Below, piece after piece: positions 45,269-53,287 of a stretch of DNA of 64,000 nucleotides. Source of the DNA: GCA-2688775 sp035288865 (lineage in GTDB: Archaea > Nanobdellota > Nanobdellia > Woesearchaeales > GW2011-AR4); the NCBI GenBank assembly GCA_035288865.1, contig DATDZA010000052.1, forward strand, positions 28,757 to 92,756. The letters are read 5' to 3'. The translations under genes were made by a program, and so were the position numbers. Each line of letters starts with the position of its first letter. Position 1 is the stretch's first letter. Under the pieces are notes generated by a model. It did not search any database. It worked only from the letters and a program-made list of their open reading frames with translations, and was not told the DNA's origin.

Positions 45269-45308
45269 TTTTATTATTTTTTTAATTTTTTTATAATTTT
45301 TATCAAGA

Positions 45309-45815
45309 ATGATTAACCTATATCATAGAAAACGGATATTGCTTATTTTAATAATATTTATTTTTTATTTGCCGGCTTCATTTTCCCACGGCGGCTGCGT
45401 GAAAGTTGCCGGTGATGTCTTCGTCCAGTTTTCAGCAGCTCCAATTACTCCAAATGCCAATGAACAGGTATCTTTCCTTATATCCTTCGGAAACAATAAT
45501 GGATTTTTGAATGAAAGGGTAAACGGGACTTTAAGAATAATAAAAGACGGCAATATGATATTTGAAAAAAAATTTGATGAACGGGGAATTTTAAGTTTAA
45601 AATACGCTTTTGAGGATGCTGGTTTTTATGAGATGTATGTTGACTTTGTGATGAATGGAAAAGAGTATCACCCAGAGGATTTCACAATTGAAGTTGTCGA
45701 TGGCAGGGAAAATACAGCCCAAAATATTATACTTTCAAATATTTTCTTTTTAATTGCAGGAATTGCTCTAGGATGCGGGTTGGTATTAACAGCTAAAAAA
45801 TTCAGCAAAAAATGA
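45309..45815 (+). CDS. Secreted beta-sandwich protein with C-terminal membrane helix
   Basis: This 168-residue protein has a signal peptide (about 8-25) followed by SHGGC, an Ig-like beta domain (VFVQFSAAPITPNANEQVSFLISF, FLNERVNGTLRIIKDGNMIFEKK) and a C-terminal membrane helix (about 145-163). It resembles YtkA/FixH-like proteins that sit with copper or cytochrome assembly genes. The stop overlaps the next ccdA-like gene by 4 bases. Confidence 0.7.
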   Translation: MINLYHRKRILLILIIFIFYLPASFSHGGCVKVAGDVFVQFSAAPITPNANEQVSFLISFGNNNGFLNERVNGTLRIIKDGNMIFEKKFDERGILSLKYAFEDAGFYEMYVDFVMNGKEYHPEDFTIEVVDGRENTAQNIILSNIFFLIAGIALGCGLVLTAKKFSKK

Positions 45816-46789
45816 ACGAAAAAATCATATTATTGATTATAATGGCATTTTTTCTAATCAGCACAGTTTTTGCGCAGCAGGAGCTTCCAATAGGCCTTCA
45901 AAGATTACGGGATTATCAGCGGCAGCTTGCAGGGAGTATAACTTTATTCATCGCATTTTTTGCAGGGCTTATATCCTTTACATCGCCATGCGGGATTGCA
46001 TTCCTCCCTGCGTTCTTTTCTCTTGCATTCAAGGACAGGAAAAAAACCATGCTGATGGCTTCTGCCTTTGCAGCAGGCCTTGTAATTGCCTTTGCAATTT
46101 TCGGGCTGATTGCAGGATTTTTTGGCGATTTCTTTAACGTATACAAGCTGGCATTTGCGGTAGTTTCTGGATGGATTTTAGTTTTATTTGCAATACTTCT
46201 TTTTTTCAACGTAAGTTTTGGCATTCTGAACTTCAAAATTGATTATAGCAACAAAAACAGCTTTCTTAGCATGATGCTTCTTGGATTTTTTTTTGGGGTT
46301 GGATTTACTCCATGCGCCGGGCCTATTTTGCTGGGCATCCTTGTCCTCTCAGCGAACACAACAACACTATTAAACGGAGTTTTGATGCTAATCTTTTATG
46401 GAATTGGAATTGCAACTCCATTAATCATCCTTGCATACTTCTCTGACAGGCATGATTGGGCAAACTCGAAAATATTGCGGGGAAAACTAATTGAGTTTAA
46501 TTTTTTTGGGAAAAAAATAATGACGCATTCCTACAATATTATTGGAAGCTCGCTGCTCATGGCAATTGGGATTTTAATGATAATTTACAAAGGGACTTTC
46601 TTTTTCCAGACAGATCTTCCAAGAATCCTGCCATGGACAATGTCTTTTTGGGCCCAAATGAACGAAAATGCCATAGAATCAAGATTTTTAACGTCATTTT
46701 ATGGCAACATATTGGGGTTAATTGTTTCAGTGGCATTGGCTTTATTCCTGCTTTTCCAGTTTAAAAAAAGCGGTGGAGGTAAAAAATGA
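45812..46789 (+). CDS. CcdA/DsbD-type transmembrane thiol carrier (second of three)
   Basis: This 325-residue protein is larger than the other two, with a signal-like N-terminus and about seven helices. ITSPCGIAFLPAFFSLAF-type wording (FTSPCGIAFLP) and GFTPCAGPILLGILVL carry the Cys pair. An inserted loop after helix 5 (SDRHDWANSKILRGKL) is not in the shorter paralogues. Overlaps by 4 bases on both sides place it in one operon with the beta-sandwich and Met-rich lipoproteins. Confidence 0.85.
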   Translation: MNEKIILLIIMAFFLISTVFAQQELPIGLQRLRDYQRQLAGSITLFIAFFAGLISFTSPCGIAFLPAFFSLAFKDRKKTMLMASAFAAGLVIAFAIFGLIAGFFGDFFNVYKLAFAVVSGWILVLFAILLFFNVSFGILNFKIDYSNKNSFLSMMLLGFFFGVGFTPCAGPILLGILVLSANTTTLLNGVLMLIFYGIGIATPLIILAYFSDRHDWANSKILRGKLIEFNFFGKKIMTHSYNIIGSSLLMAIGILMIIYKGTFFFQTDLPRILPWTMSFWAQMNENAIESRFLTSFYGNILGLIVSVALALFLLFQFKKSGGGKK

Positions 46790-47793
46790 TAAAAACATCA
46801 TTATTGGTTTTCTTTTTACTTGCAATTATCGCAGCAGGATGTGCAAAAAACAGCGCGGATGAAATGCCGATGGATAATATGAATATGCAGGAAGATGAGG
46901 AGTTTAAGCAAATGTGCCGGGATGCAGGATACGAATGGATGCCGATGAAGCCAACAAAAGATGGTAAAATTATACAGGAAGAAAAAGAATGCATGGGCTG
47001 CATGGTGGAAGGAATAGAGCATGTCTGTGATATGGAGATATTCAAGGAACTAACCGGCAATCAGCCGAAGCTGGAATTAAAAACTTCAAAACTAGAATCG
47101 AAAGTGCCGGCAATTATTACGTTTAATATTACAATTAACGAAATGCCTGCAAACCTGATACTATATCATGAAAAACTCATTCATGCAATCATAATTAGCG
47201 AGGATTTTTCAGATTTTAGCCACGAGCATCCCGTTGAAATACAAAACGGAGTGTTTAGGCTAAATCACATTTTTGCTAAAGGGGGCAAATATCTAATTGG
47301 GGCTGATTATGCAACGAAAGAAGGCACATTCTCAAAAAAATTCATTGTATGGGTAAATGGCAGCATGAACGGAACGGCAAAAAAGGATTTTTCAGTGCAG
47401 AAAAATTTTGATGGTTACGATGTTGGATTTGTGGCACCAGGCATTTCCGCAGGGAAAGATAAAGTCGTTAAATATCACATAACAAAAGATGGAAAACCTG
47501 TAAATGACTTAGAGCCTTATCTGGCAGCTGCGATGCATCTTGCAATAGTAAAAGTTGATCTGTTGGAGTTCATTCATACCCACGGGGAGGTTGTGCAAGA
47601 AAGTAAAATGAATCATATGATGGAAAATGAAATGCATGGACTGCCTAGTATGAGTCATGAAGTTCCTGCAGCTTTTGGTCCAGATGTCGAAGCGCACATT
47701 ACCTTTCCGATTGCAGGAATTTACCATATCTTTGGGGAATTTAAGCATAATGGGAAGGTGATTGTAACTTCATTTATGGTAGGGGTAAAATAA
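46786..47793 (+). CDS. Met/His-rich metal-binding lipoprotein
   Basis: This 335-residue protein has a signal with lipobox (IAAGC) followed by a Met-rich stretch (DEMPMDNMNMQEDEEF, then CMGCMVEGIEHVCDMEIF). The central domain has LIHAIIISEDFSDFSHEHP, a motif of copper-associated secreted proteins, and a second similar domain with YLAAAMHLAIVKVDLLEFIHTHGEV and MNHMMENEMHG. Met and His clusters suggest copper capture. It overlaps the ccdA-like gene by 4 bases. Confidence 0.75.
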   Translation: MIKTSLLVFFLLAIIAAGCAKNSADEMPMDNMNMQEDEEFKQMCRDAGYEWMPMKPTKDGKIIQEEKECMGCMVEGIEHVCDMEIFKELTGNQPKLELKTSKLESKVPAIITFNITINEMPANLILYHEKLIHAIIISEDFSDFSHEHPVEIQNGVFRLNHIFAKGGKYLIGADYATKEGTFSKKFIVWVNGSMNGTAKKDFSVQKNFDGYDVGFVAPGISAGKDKVVKYHITKDGKPVNDLEPYLAAAMHLAIVKVDLLEFIHTHGEVVQESKMNHMMENEMHGLPSMSHEVPAAFGPDVEAHITFPIAGIYHIFGEFKHNGKVIVTSFMVGVK

Positions 47794-47862
47794 TAAGTAG
47801 TGTTTGCATATAAACTTTAAAATCAAAAACAAAAAATTACTAAAATTGTAGGAGATGATTAA

Positions 47863-48396
47863 ATGAAAGGCATTATATTAATTTTACTGATTGTGTTGTT
47901 GGTTGGCTGCACTCAAAAAGCAGAACAAGTCCCCAAGGCAGTCTCAAACCTTGAAAAATTCAAGATGGCAACAATTGAGTCCCCAAATATTCCTGCGCCG
48001 AACTTCAAATTGACAGACAGTAATGGGAATGAGCTTACAAATGAAAATCTCAATGGAAAAGTCTATCTCTTGCAGGGATACACTTATGGTTGCACATCAT
48101 GCGCAGAGGAAGTTGCAACTCTTAACAAAATTTACACAAAATACAATGGTAAGGGTGTCGAAATAATCTCAATGGATATTGTAAGCGAAGATATTGAAAC
48201 TGCGCTCGAGACTAAGAAAAAATACAATGGAGGCGATTGGCACTGGGCTTTGGACAATGACGATGTTGCCGTGAAATTCAAAATGAAATCACTTGAGTCA
48301 ACTTACATCATTGATAAAGATGGCGTTATAAGATACAAAGATGAGGCAATATCTGATGCAGATGTCCTTTCAAAAGAAATAGAAAAACTGATATGA
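47863..48396 (+). CDS. TlpA-like thioredoxin-fold lipoprotein
   Basis: This 177-residue protein has a signal with lipobox (VGC) and a redoxin domain: APNFKLTDSNGNEL, LLQGYTYGCTSCAEEVATLNKIY with active-site CTSC, WHWALDNDDVAVKF and STYIIDKDGVIRYKD. TlpA proteins reduce disulfides or metal centres outside the membrane and receive electrons from CcdA; the next gene is such a CcdA and overlaps it by 4 bases. GGAGATG precedes the start. Confidence 0.88.
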   Translation: MKGIILILLIVLLVGCTQKAEQVPKAVSNLEKFKMATIESPNIPAPNFKLTDSNGNELTNENLNGKVYLLQGYTYGCTSCAEEVATLNKIYTKYNGKGVEIISMDIVSEDIETALETKKKYNGGDWHWALDNDDVAVKFKMKSLESTYIIDKDGVIRYKDEAISDADVLSKEIEKLI

Positions 48397-49097
48397 ACAC
48401 AACCCTATTTTCATTGGCATTTTCAGCAGGGCTTATTACCTTTCTAAACCCATGCGGATTTGCGCTTTTGCCGGTTTATCTCGCATATTATTTCAAAAAC
48501 GAGCAGCTTGACAATGCCCCTGTCTGGAAAAGGCTCTTTTATGGAATTATATTCGGTCTTTGTGTAAGCCTTGGATTTATGGTGATTTTCTCAATTATAG
48601 GATTTATTGTAACCTCTATCGGAAGCAGGGTGCTCCAGTATATAGGATTCTTTGATTTTGCAATCGGATTGCTGCTCGTTATTATAGGATTCATGTTACT
48701 TTTAGGAAAAAATGTCAATCTGAGTTTTATAACAAATTTTGGCGAAAGGCTTAAAGAAAACAAATTTCAAAATAAGTACTTTTCATTTTTCCTATATGGA
48801 ATGGGATTTGCACTTGCATCGCTGGGATGTACTCTTCCTATTTTCCTCGCGATTGTCGCAGCCTCTGTAAAAATGCACGGAATTGTTAACAGCATGGTGG
48901 TTTTCATTGTTTATGCTGCGGGCATGAGCATTTCCATGGTGGCATTTACAATTGCAGTTGCGCTTTCAAAGAAAATTGTTGAAGTTACATTGAGAAAATG
49001 GCTGCCCTATATCTACAGGCTTGGAGCGATAATTGTTATACTGGCGGGATTTTACCTTATGTATAATCAGATTGTAATTGGGAGATTATTTGGCTAA
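48393..49097 (+). CDS. CcdA-type transmembrane thiol carrier (third of three)
   Basis: This 234-residue six-helix protein has FLNPCGFALLPVYLAYYF in helix 1 and ASLGCTLPIFLAIVAAS in helix 4, the paired Cys of CcdA. It is fused by overlap to the TlpA-like gene, an obvious electron donor-acceptor pair. A hairpin (49113-49168) follows. Confidence 0.9.
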   Translation: MNTTLFSLAFSAGLITFLNPCGFALLPVYLAYYFKNEQLDNAPVWKRLFYGIIFGLCVSLGFMVIFSIIGFIVTSIGSRVLQYIGFFDFAIGLLLVIIGFMLLLGKNVNLSFITNFGERLKENKFQNKYFSFFLYGMGFALASLGCTLPIFLAIVAASVKMHGIVNSMVVFIVYAAGMSISMVAFTIAVALSKKIVEVTLRKWLPYIYRLGAIIVILAGFYLMYNQIVIGRLFG

Positions 49098-49112
49098 ATA
49101 ACCCTCTAAGAA

Positions 49113-49168
49113 CGATGATAAACCATTTTAAGCCTTATTTCACCAAAAAAAGGAGTTTAATATCATCG
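49113..49168 (+). terminator. Hairpin after the ccdA-like gene
   Basis: CGATGATA (49113-49120) pairs perfectly with TATCATCG (49161-49168) over a 40-base AT-rich loop and is followed by a T-run. It lies 16 bases after the ccdA-like stop and before the TATA-like GATATATATAAAG at 49180-49192 that probably drives the next gene, so it is a fair terminator candidate. Confidence 0.4.
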
Positions 49169-49213
49169 TCTTTTAAGTAAGATATATATAAAGATGTGAT
49201 TTAACAGTATAAA

Positions 49214-50311
49214 ATGACTCACGAAACAAAAAATGAAGTTTTTTTAGAAAAAATAATAATATTTTTAATTATTTTAGTTGGAGCTATACTTGTATTCAAC
49301 CAATTCCAATACACCAAGTTTTCATCGAATGTTCTTCTGACTTCATTGTCTTTCCTGCTTATTCTTTCTCTTGTTGGCCTGGTTTCTTGGCTTTTCATAA
49401 GCAAAAATAATGCGCGCACTGCAGACACTTCCATACACAAAATGATAGAAAAAAAACCATTTACTCTCCTGGAAAAAACAAGCTTTGGATTTGTAGCTTT
49501 GGTTGCTGTATTGATTCTTTTCAACCAATTCCAAATTTTACAGGTCAACGCTCTTGTAAGCGGGACTTCATCGCCTGTTGCCAGCTTTGTCAAGTCTGTC
49601 TCAACGCCATTAAAGGTAGGCTCCGGAAACAACGGCGCTGTTATAGGGCCACAACTCAACGCAGACGGCAGGACAACTCATCTTGTTGAATGGCAAACCA
49701 TCAGCGAAACGCCTGCTGTAAAGAGCACCGGCAATCCAACAAATGATGCAATTGCCGCAGTAATTCCAACTGGCACTCCATTTTATGTGCTTGGAGGCCC
49801 AGGCTCAGAAAAAATAGCAGGCGCTACTTTTGATGATCCAATAGTCAGCCAGAAAGTATGGGCAACCCTTCTCGGCTCAAAAAGATTCGGGACAGCAAAT
49901 GCAATTGAACTGACTCCTGAAGAGGATGCAAGGTGGAAAAGAATGATTTCATTGTTCACATGCGATTACTGCTGCGGCGGGCCAAATAGCGTCACAACAA
50001 TCAGCCAATGCGGATGCGCCCACTCATATGCATGGCAGGGCATGGCAAAGTTTTTCATAAAATATCACCCCCAATACACCGATGAGCAGATTATGGGAGA
50101 GATGACAAAGTGGAAAGCTATCTGGTATCCAAAAGGAATGATACAGGATTATCTTGTATATACAGGCCAGCAGGATGCATCAACCCTGACTCACGGAGGC
50201 TCTATCGGAATCAAGCAGCAATTCATGCAGCAGGGATCCACCGGGCGACAATCAACTCAGGCTGTTGCCACGCCAATTGATAATCTTCCGTCAATGCAAG
50301 GCGGATGCTAA
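49214..50311 (+). CDS. Membrane protein with Cys-rich external domain and C-terminal SMQGGC tail
   Basis: This 365-residue protein has three membrane helices (about 12-27, 39-62, 92-108); two carry the same FNQFQ end, hinting at internal duplication. The external domain contains CDYCCGGPNSVTTISQCGCAHSYAWQ-like Cys clusters (CDYCCGG and QCGCAHS) followed by GEMTKWKAIWYPKGM, similar to secreted PCYCGC-type proteins. The last residues are NLPSMQGGC, shared with the next protein. Metal or thiol binding is likely. Confidence 0.65.
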   Translation: MTHETKNEVFLEKIIIFLIILVGAILVFNQFQYTKFSSNVLLTSLSFLLILSLVGLVSWLFISKNNARTADTSIHKMIEKKPFTLLEKTSFGFVALVAVLILFNQFQILQVNALVSGTSSPVASFVKSVSTPLKVGSGNNGAVIGPQLNADGRTTHLVEWQTISETPAVKSTGNPTNDAIAAVIPTGTPFYVLGGPGSEKIAGATFDDPIVSQKVWATLLGSKRFGTANAIELTPEEDARWKRMISLFTCDYCCGGPNSVTTISQCGCAHSYAWQGMAKFFIKYHPQYTDEQIMGEMTKWKAIWYPKGMIQDYLVYTGQQDASTLTHGGSIGIKQQFMQQGSTGRQSTQAVATPIDNLPSMQGGC

Positions 50312-50320
50312 AAAACCGTT

Positions 50321-50361
50321 CCGCCAGTTGATGGCGGGAAACTTTTTCGCAAAAAAGTTTC
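50321..50361 (+). terminator. Two adjacent hairpins after the Cys-rich gene
   Basis: CCGCCA (50321-50326) pairs with TGGCGG (50332-50337), and GAAACTTTTT (50338-50347) with AAAAAGTTTC (50352-50361) across a short loop. The pair begins 10 bases after the stop. They could end the upstream transcript, or form part of the leader of the next gene. Confidence 0.45.
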
Positions 50362-50450
50362 ATCAAAAAATGTGTGCGTCGCAATCGCTCAGCCCACGAA
50401 TAAAAAACAAATTAAAATCAAAAAAAATAAAATTAATTAAAAAACAAAAA

Positions 50451-50506
50451 AGGAGGTATCGGAAAAAATATTTTTCGGACCTCCTCAGGATTAAACAATC
50501 GGAGGT
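50451..50506 (+). promoter_or_regulatory. Leader with alternative pairing of the ribosome binding site
   Basis: AGGAGGT (50451-50457), ACCTCCT (50479-50485) and GGAGGT (50501-50506, the ribosome binding site of the gene at 50514) lie in order. The middle segment can pair with either the first (7 bp) or the third (6 bp), so forming one hairpin would free or hide the site. This is the layout of a translation switch. It could also be chance repetition of Shine-Dalgarno sequence. Confidence 0.45.
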
Positions 50507-50513
50507 TTTAAAA

Positions 50514-50714
50514 ATGAACAGAAACGTTATAATTGTGGTTGTGCTTGTTGTTTTGGTATTGCTTACGGCAGTCCAGGCAGTTCAGCTCAGTTCGCTGAAA
50601 TCAAGTATAAGTTCAGGCAAAGTTAGTGTTGGAAGCGCTCCATCAGCTTCAAGTTCTGGGGGCAGTCTTCCATCCAGCATAGAGAACCTTCCGTCAATGC
50701 AAGGCGGATGTTAG
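50514..50714 (+). CDS. Small membrane-anchored protein ending in NLPSMQGGC
   Basis: This 66-residue protein starts at ATG 50514 behind GGAGGT (50501-50506). An N-terminal membrane helix (about 4-24) is followed by a Ser/Gly-rich linker and the tail IENLPSMQGGC, matching the tail of the preceding protein in both protein and DNA (23 identical bases). The frame stays open upstream, but that part is Lys-rich and lacks a ribosome binding site. The terminal Cys may be a metal, thiol or attachment site. Confidence 0.7.
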   Translation: MNRNVIIVVVLVVLVLLTAVQAVQLSSLKSSISSGKVSVGSAPSASSSGGSLPSSIENLPSMQGGC

Positions 50715-50734
50715 TAATTTAACGGGGGTAAAAA

Positions 50735-50938
50735 ATGAACACAAAAACATTAATTTTGGCTGTATTATTAGTCAGCGTTTTTTTGATTGGATGCTCGCAA
50801 AGCCCATCAGGAAACTACGCGTCTTACAACCAGCCTCAGGGACAGGCTCAACCAAATAGTGCAGTGGGCGGCGGATGTGGAGTTGCGCCAAGCGCAGATT
50901 ACTCGGCACCAAAGTCAGTTTCAGACTCTGCGTTGTAA
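50735..50938 (+). CDS. Small lipoprotein with GGGC motif
   Basis: This 67-residue lipoprotein has a signal with lipobox (LIGC), a Gln/Ser/Pro-rich linker and AVGGGCGVAPSADY, a second Cys in a Gly-rich setting reminiscent of the GGC tails of its two neighbours. GGGGGT precedes the start by 6 bases. Function is unknown; co-localisation with CcdA and thioredoxin-like genes suggests a thiol or metal role. Confidence 0.65.
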   Translation: MNTKTLILAVLLVSVFLIGCSQSPSGNYASYNQPQGQAQPNSAVGGGCGVAPSADYSAPKSVSDSAL

Positions 50939-50988
50939 CTGGAACGACAAAATTTCACTTATTATTTATTAAATGGGGATTGTTATAG

Positions 50989-51459
50989 ATGGAACTTAGC
51001 AAGAGAGAAAAGCGAAAGCTCAAGCTGGAAAGATTAAGGCAAGAGAGCCAGGAGTCCCAAAAAGAATATGAGCAGCGGCTTGAGAATCAGAAGCAGGTTG
51101 AGCAGCAAAGGACAAAATCAAGCAAAGCGAAATATTACATACTCGCTGCCACGATTGCGGTTCTATTAATCGCAGGCACAGCGTATTCAGTATATTCGAT
51201 AGCCAAGCCGGGCCCGTATGACAACTTTGCGAAATGCCTTTCTGAAAAAGGGGCCGTTATGTACGGCGCAATGGAATGGTGTCATTTCACGCAAGGCCAG
51301 AGAGCGATGTTTGGCAAATCATTCAAATATGTAGATTATCACGAATTTCCTGAATTGCCCGGCATAAAGAAAACTCCAACATGGGTGATAAATGGGAAGT
51401 GGTATGAAAACGCGCAGTCATTTGAAAAATTAAGTGAAGTGACTGGCTGCAAGATCTGA
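50989..51459 (+). CDS. Membrane-anchored thioredoxin-like protein with single active-site Cys
   Basis: This 156-residue protein has a charged N-terminal coiled coil (about 1-45), one membrane helix (about 47-68) and an external thioredoxin-like domain: FAKCLSEKGAVMYGAMEWCHFTQGQRAMFG, KTPTWVINGKWYENAQSFEKLSEVTGC. It matches domains often fused to VKOR, whose active site is CPHC; here WCHFTQ keeps only the first Cys. PTWVI holds the usual cis-proline. It may be a monothiol partner in disulfide exchange. Confidence 0.75.
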   Translation: MELSKREKRKLKLERLRQESQESQKEYEQRLENQKQVEQQRTKSSKAKYYILAATIAVLLIAGTAYSVYSIAKPGPYDNFAKCLSEKGAVMYGAMEWCHFTQGQRAMFGKSFKYVDYHEFPELPGIKKTPTWVINGKWYENAQSFEKLSEVTGCKI

Positions 51460-51468
51460 GGGATTTTA

Positions 51469-52656
51469 ATGGAAGAAAAAAAAGAGGAACATCATACGGG
51501 GCACCATTCTGAGCAAAATTTGCATTCTAAAAAGCTTAACAATTATTATGCTTTTGTTGGATTATCTGTACTTCTTGGATTGGTTATCTTATTTAGCATA
51601 TTCCAAACGTTTAGCATAAATAAATCTTTAAATGACAATCAGGCGAAAATGGCAGAACTTGCCAAGCCTGCAAAAATCGAGCTTGCAGTCATAAAAAATT
51701 CAAAATGCACAGATTGTTTTGATGTTTTGCAGGTTATTGATTACATAAAAGCACAAAAAGTCCAGGTTGCATCAGAAAAAAATTTGGAGTTTGACTCTGC
51801 TGAGGGAAAACAAATCATTGCTAAATATAACTTGGATAAAATTCCGAATGTAGTAGTTACCGGAGAAATTGACAAAGCAAATTTGCAGGGTTTTGAGAAG
51901 AAGGATGGCGCTTTGCTGTTCACCCAGACACCACCCCCATACACAAATGCAACGAGCGGCGAGATAATAGGGAGGGTCACCTTGACGAGTATTAGTGATT
52001 CGACCTGCACTAAGTGTGATAATATAACTTCGTTAGTGAACCAAATGAAGTCCGCCGGCATAAAAGTAGCTATTCAAAAGAGTATTGACAGCAACAGCAA
52101 TGAGGGCAAAGGACTAATATCAAAATACCACCTTGAATTTGTCCCGACAATAATACTGTCAAAAGATGCTCAAGCCTATCCGATAATAAACCAGGCATGG
52201 ATTCAGCTTGGAACAAAAGAATCTGATGGCTCCTATGTTTTAAGAACAGTTTATCCGCCTTACATTAACCTGAGCACAGGAAAATTAAATGGCCTTGTGG
52301 ATATAACTTACCTTACTGACGAAAGCTGTACTGAATGTTATAATGTCAGTATTCACAATCAGATATTGACTAGCCCCCAGACTTTTGCAATAAAGCTTGA
52401 CAAGGAAATGACAGTTGATGTAAGCGACGCAGAGGGAAAATTGCTTATTGCAAAATATAATATAACTCAGGTGCCAACTGTAATTGTATCAAGCGAAGTT
52501 GGAGTTTATCCTTCATCTCAGGCTCTAAAGGAGTTTTTCTCGGTAGAGAAAGACGGGGCATACATTTTCAGAAAGCCTGCGGTAGTTGGGGCATACATGG
52601 ACTTGGAGACCAATAGACTTGTCAAGCCTCAACAACAAGAATCTGGCCAGCAATAA
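51469..52656 (+). CDS. Membrane-anchored protein with three tandem thioredoxin-like domains
   Basis: This 395-residue protein has a His/Glu-rich cytosolic start (HHTGHHSEQ), one membrane helix (about 25-45) and three similar external domains. Each begins with a CxxC (SKCTDCFDV, STCTKCDNI, ESCTECYNV at about residues 77, 178 and 283) and has an internal EGKxLIAKYN..VPTVIVS pattern with the cis-proline. Three redox pairs in one protein suggest serial or multisite disulfide exchange. It follows the monothiol protein by 9 bases. Confidence 0.8.
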   Translation: MEEKKEEHHTGHHSEQNLHSKKLNNYYAFVGLSVLLGLVILFSIFQTFSINKSLNDNQAKMAELAKPAKIELAVIKNSKCTDCFDVLQVIDYIKAQKVQVASEKNLEFDSAEGKQIIAKYNLDKIPNVVVTGEIDKANLQGFEKKDGALLFTQTPPPYTNATSGEIIGRVTLTSISDSTCTKCDNITSLVNQMKSAGIKVAIQKSIDSNSNEGKGLISKYHLEFVPTIILSKDAQAYPIINQAWIQLGTKESDGSYVLRTVYPPYINLSTGKLNGLVDITYLTDESCTECYNVSIHNQILTSPQTFAIKLDKEMTVDVSDAEGKLLIAKYNITQVPTVIVSSEVGVYPSSQALKEFFSVEKDGAYIFRKPAVVGAYMDLETNRLVKPQQQESGQQ

Positions 52657-52699
52657 ATCTATTTTTATTTTAGTTATATTGTAATCTTTTTATATTAAA

Positions 52700-53287
52700 A
52701 TGGCAAAAAAAAGCATAATACTCTACACAATTATCGCAGTTCTTTTTATTTTGTTACTATGGCAATGGATTTCTAAAAGTACTATTTCAAATGATATAAA
52801 CAATCAGGCAAACCTAATTCAAAAATATAATGACCAATTATTGAAGCTAAGCGGGATAGGTCCCCTGAAGTCAACCCATATCCATGCAGACATAAAAGTT
52901 TACATCAATGGACAGTCAATAGATTTTTCCCAAAAAAAATATCAATTGGCAACTAGCTACATACATTTTGAAGATGGTCTTGGTGATGTTGCGCATATTC
53001 ACGCAACAGGATTGAATATCGGGCATTTCTTCAAATCATTGAATGGGGATTTTAATGATAACTGTTTGACATTTGAAAGGCAAACTTATTGTAATGATAC
53101 GAGCAAAAGATTAAAATTTTATGTAAACGGCAAGCCAAATGCTGAATTTGGATATTATGTATTGACAGATTTGGATAAAATCTTGGTTTCTTATGGAAAT
53201 GAAAATAATGAAGTTATACAAAAACAATTGGATTCTATAACAAACCTGGCTCCGAAATATAGTGGAACTAACCAGGAGATGGGATAA
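52700..53287 (+). CDS. Membrane-anchored His-rich protein, paralogue of the 41863 gene
   Basis: This 195-residue protein has one N-terminal helix (about 5-24) and an external domain: THIHADIKVYINGQSIDFS, YIHFEDGLGDVAHIHATGLNIGHFF, two Cys (NCLTFERQTYCND) and KFYVNGKPNAEFGYYVL. HIHAD/HWHAD, the HxH pairs and the FVNG strand match the external domain at 41863-42600. The two paralogues bracket the metal/redox island. Copper or zinc binding is inferred. Confidence 0.65.
   Translation: MAKKSIILYTIIAVLFILLLWQWISKSTISNDINNQANLIQKYNDQLLKLSGIGPLKSTHIHADIKVYINGQSIDFSQKKYQLATSYIHFEDGLGDVAHIHATGLNIGHFFKSLNGDFNDNCLTFERQTYCNDTSKRLKFYVNGKPNAEFGYYVLTDLDKILVSYGNENNEVIQKQLDSITNLAPKYSGTNQEMG

Noticed and set aside
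50370..50513. N-terminal extension of the small tail-bearing protein
   Set aside because: The open frame is Lys-rich and lacks a ribosome binding site, while ATG 50514 has an ideal GGAGGT.
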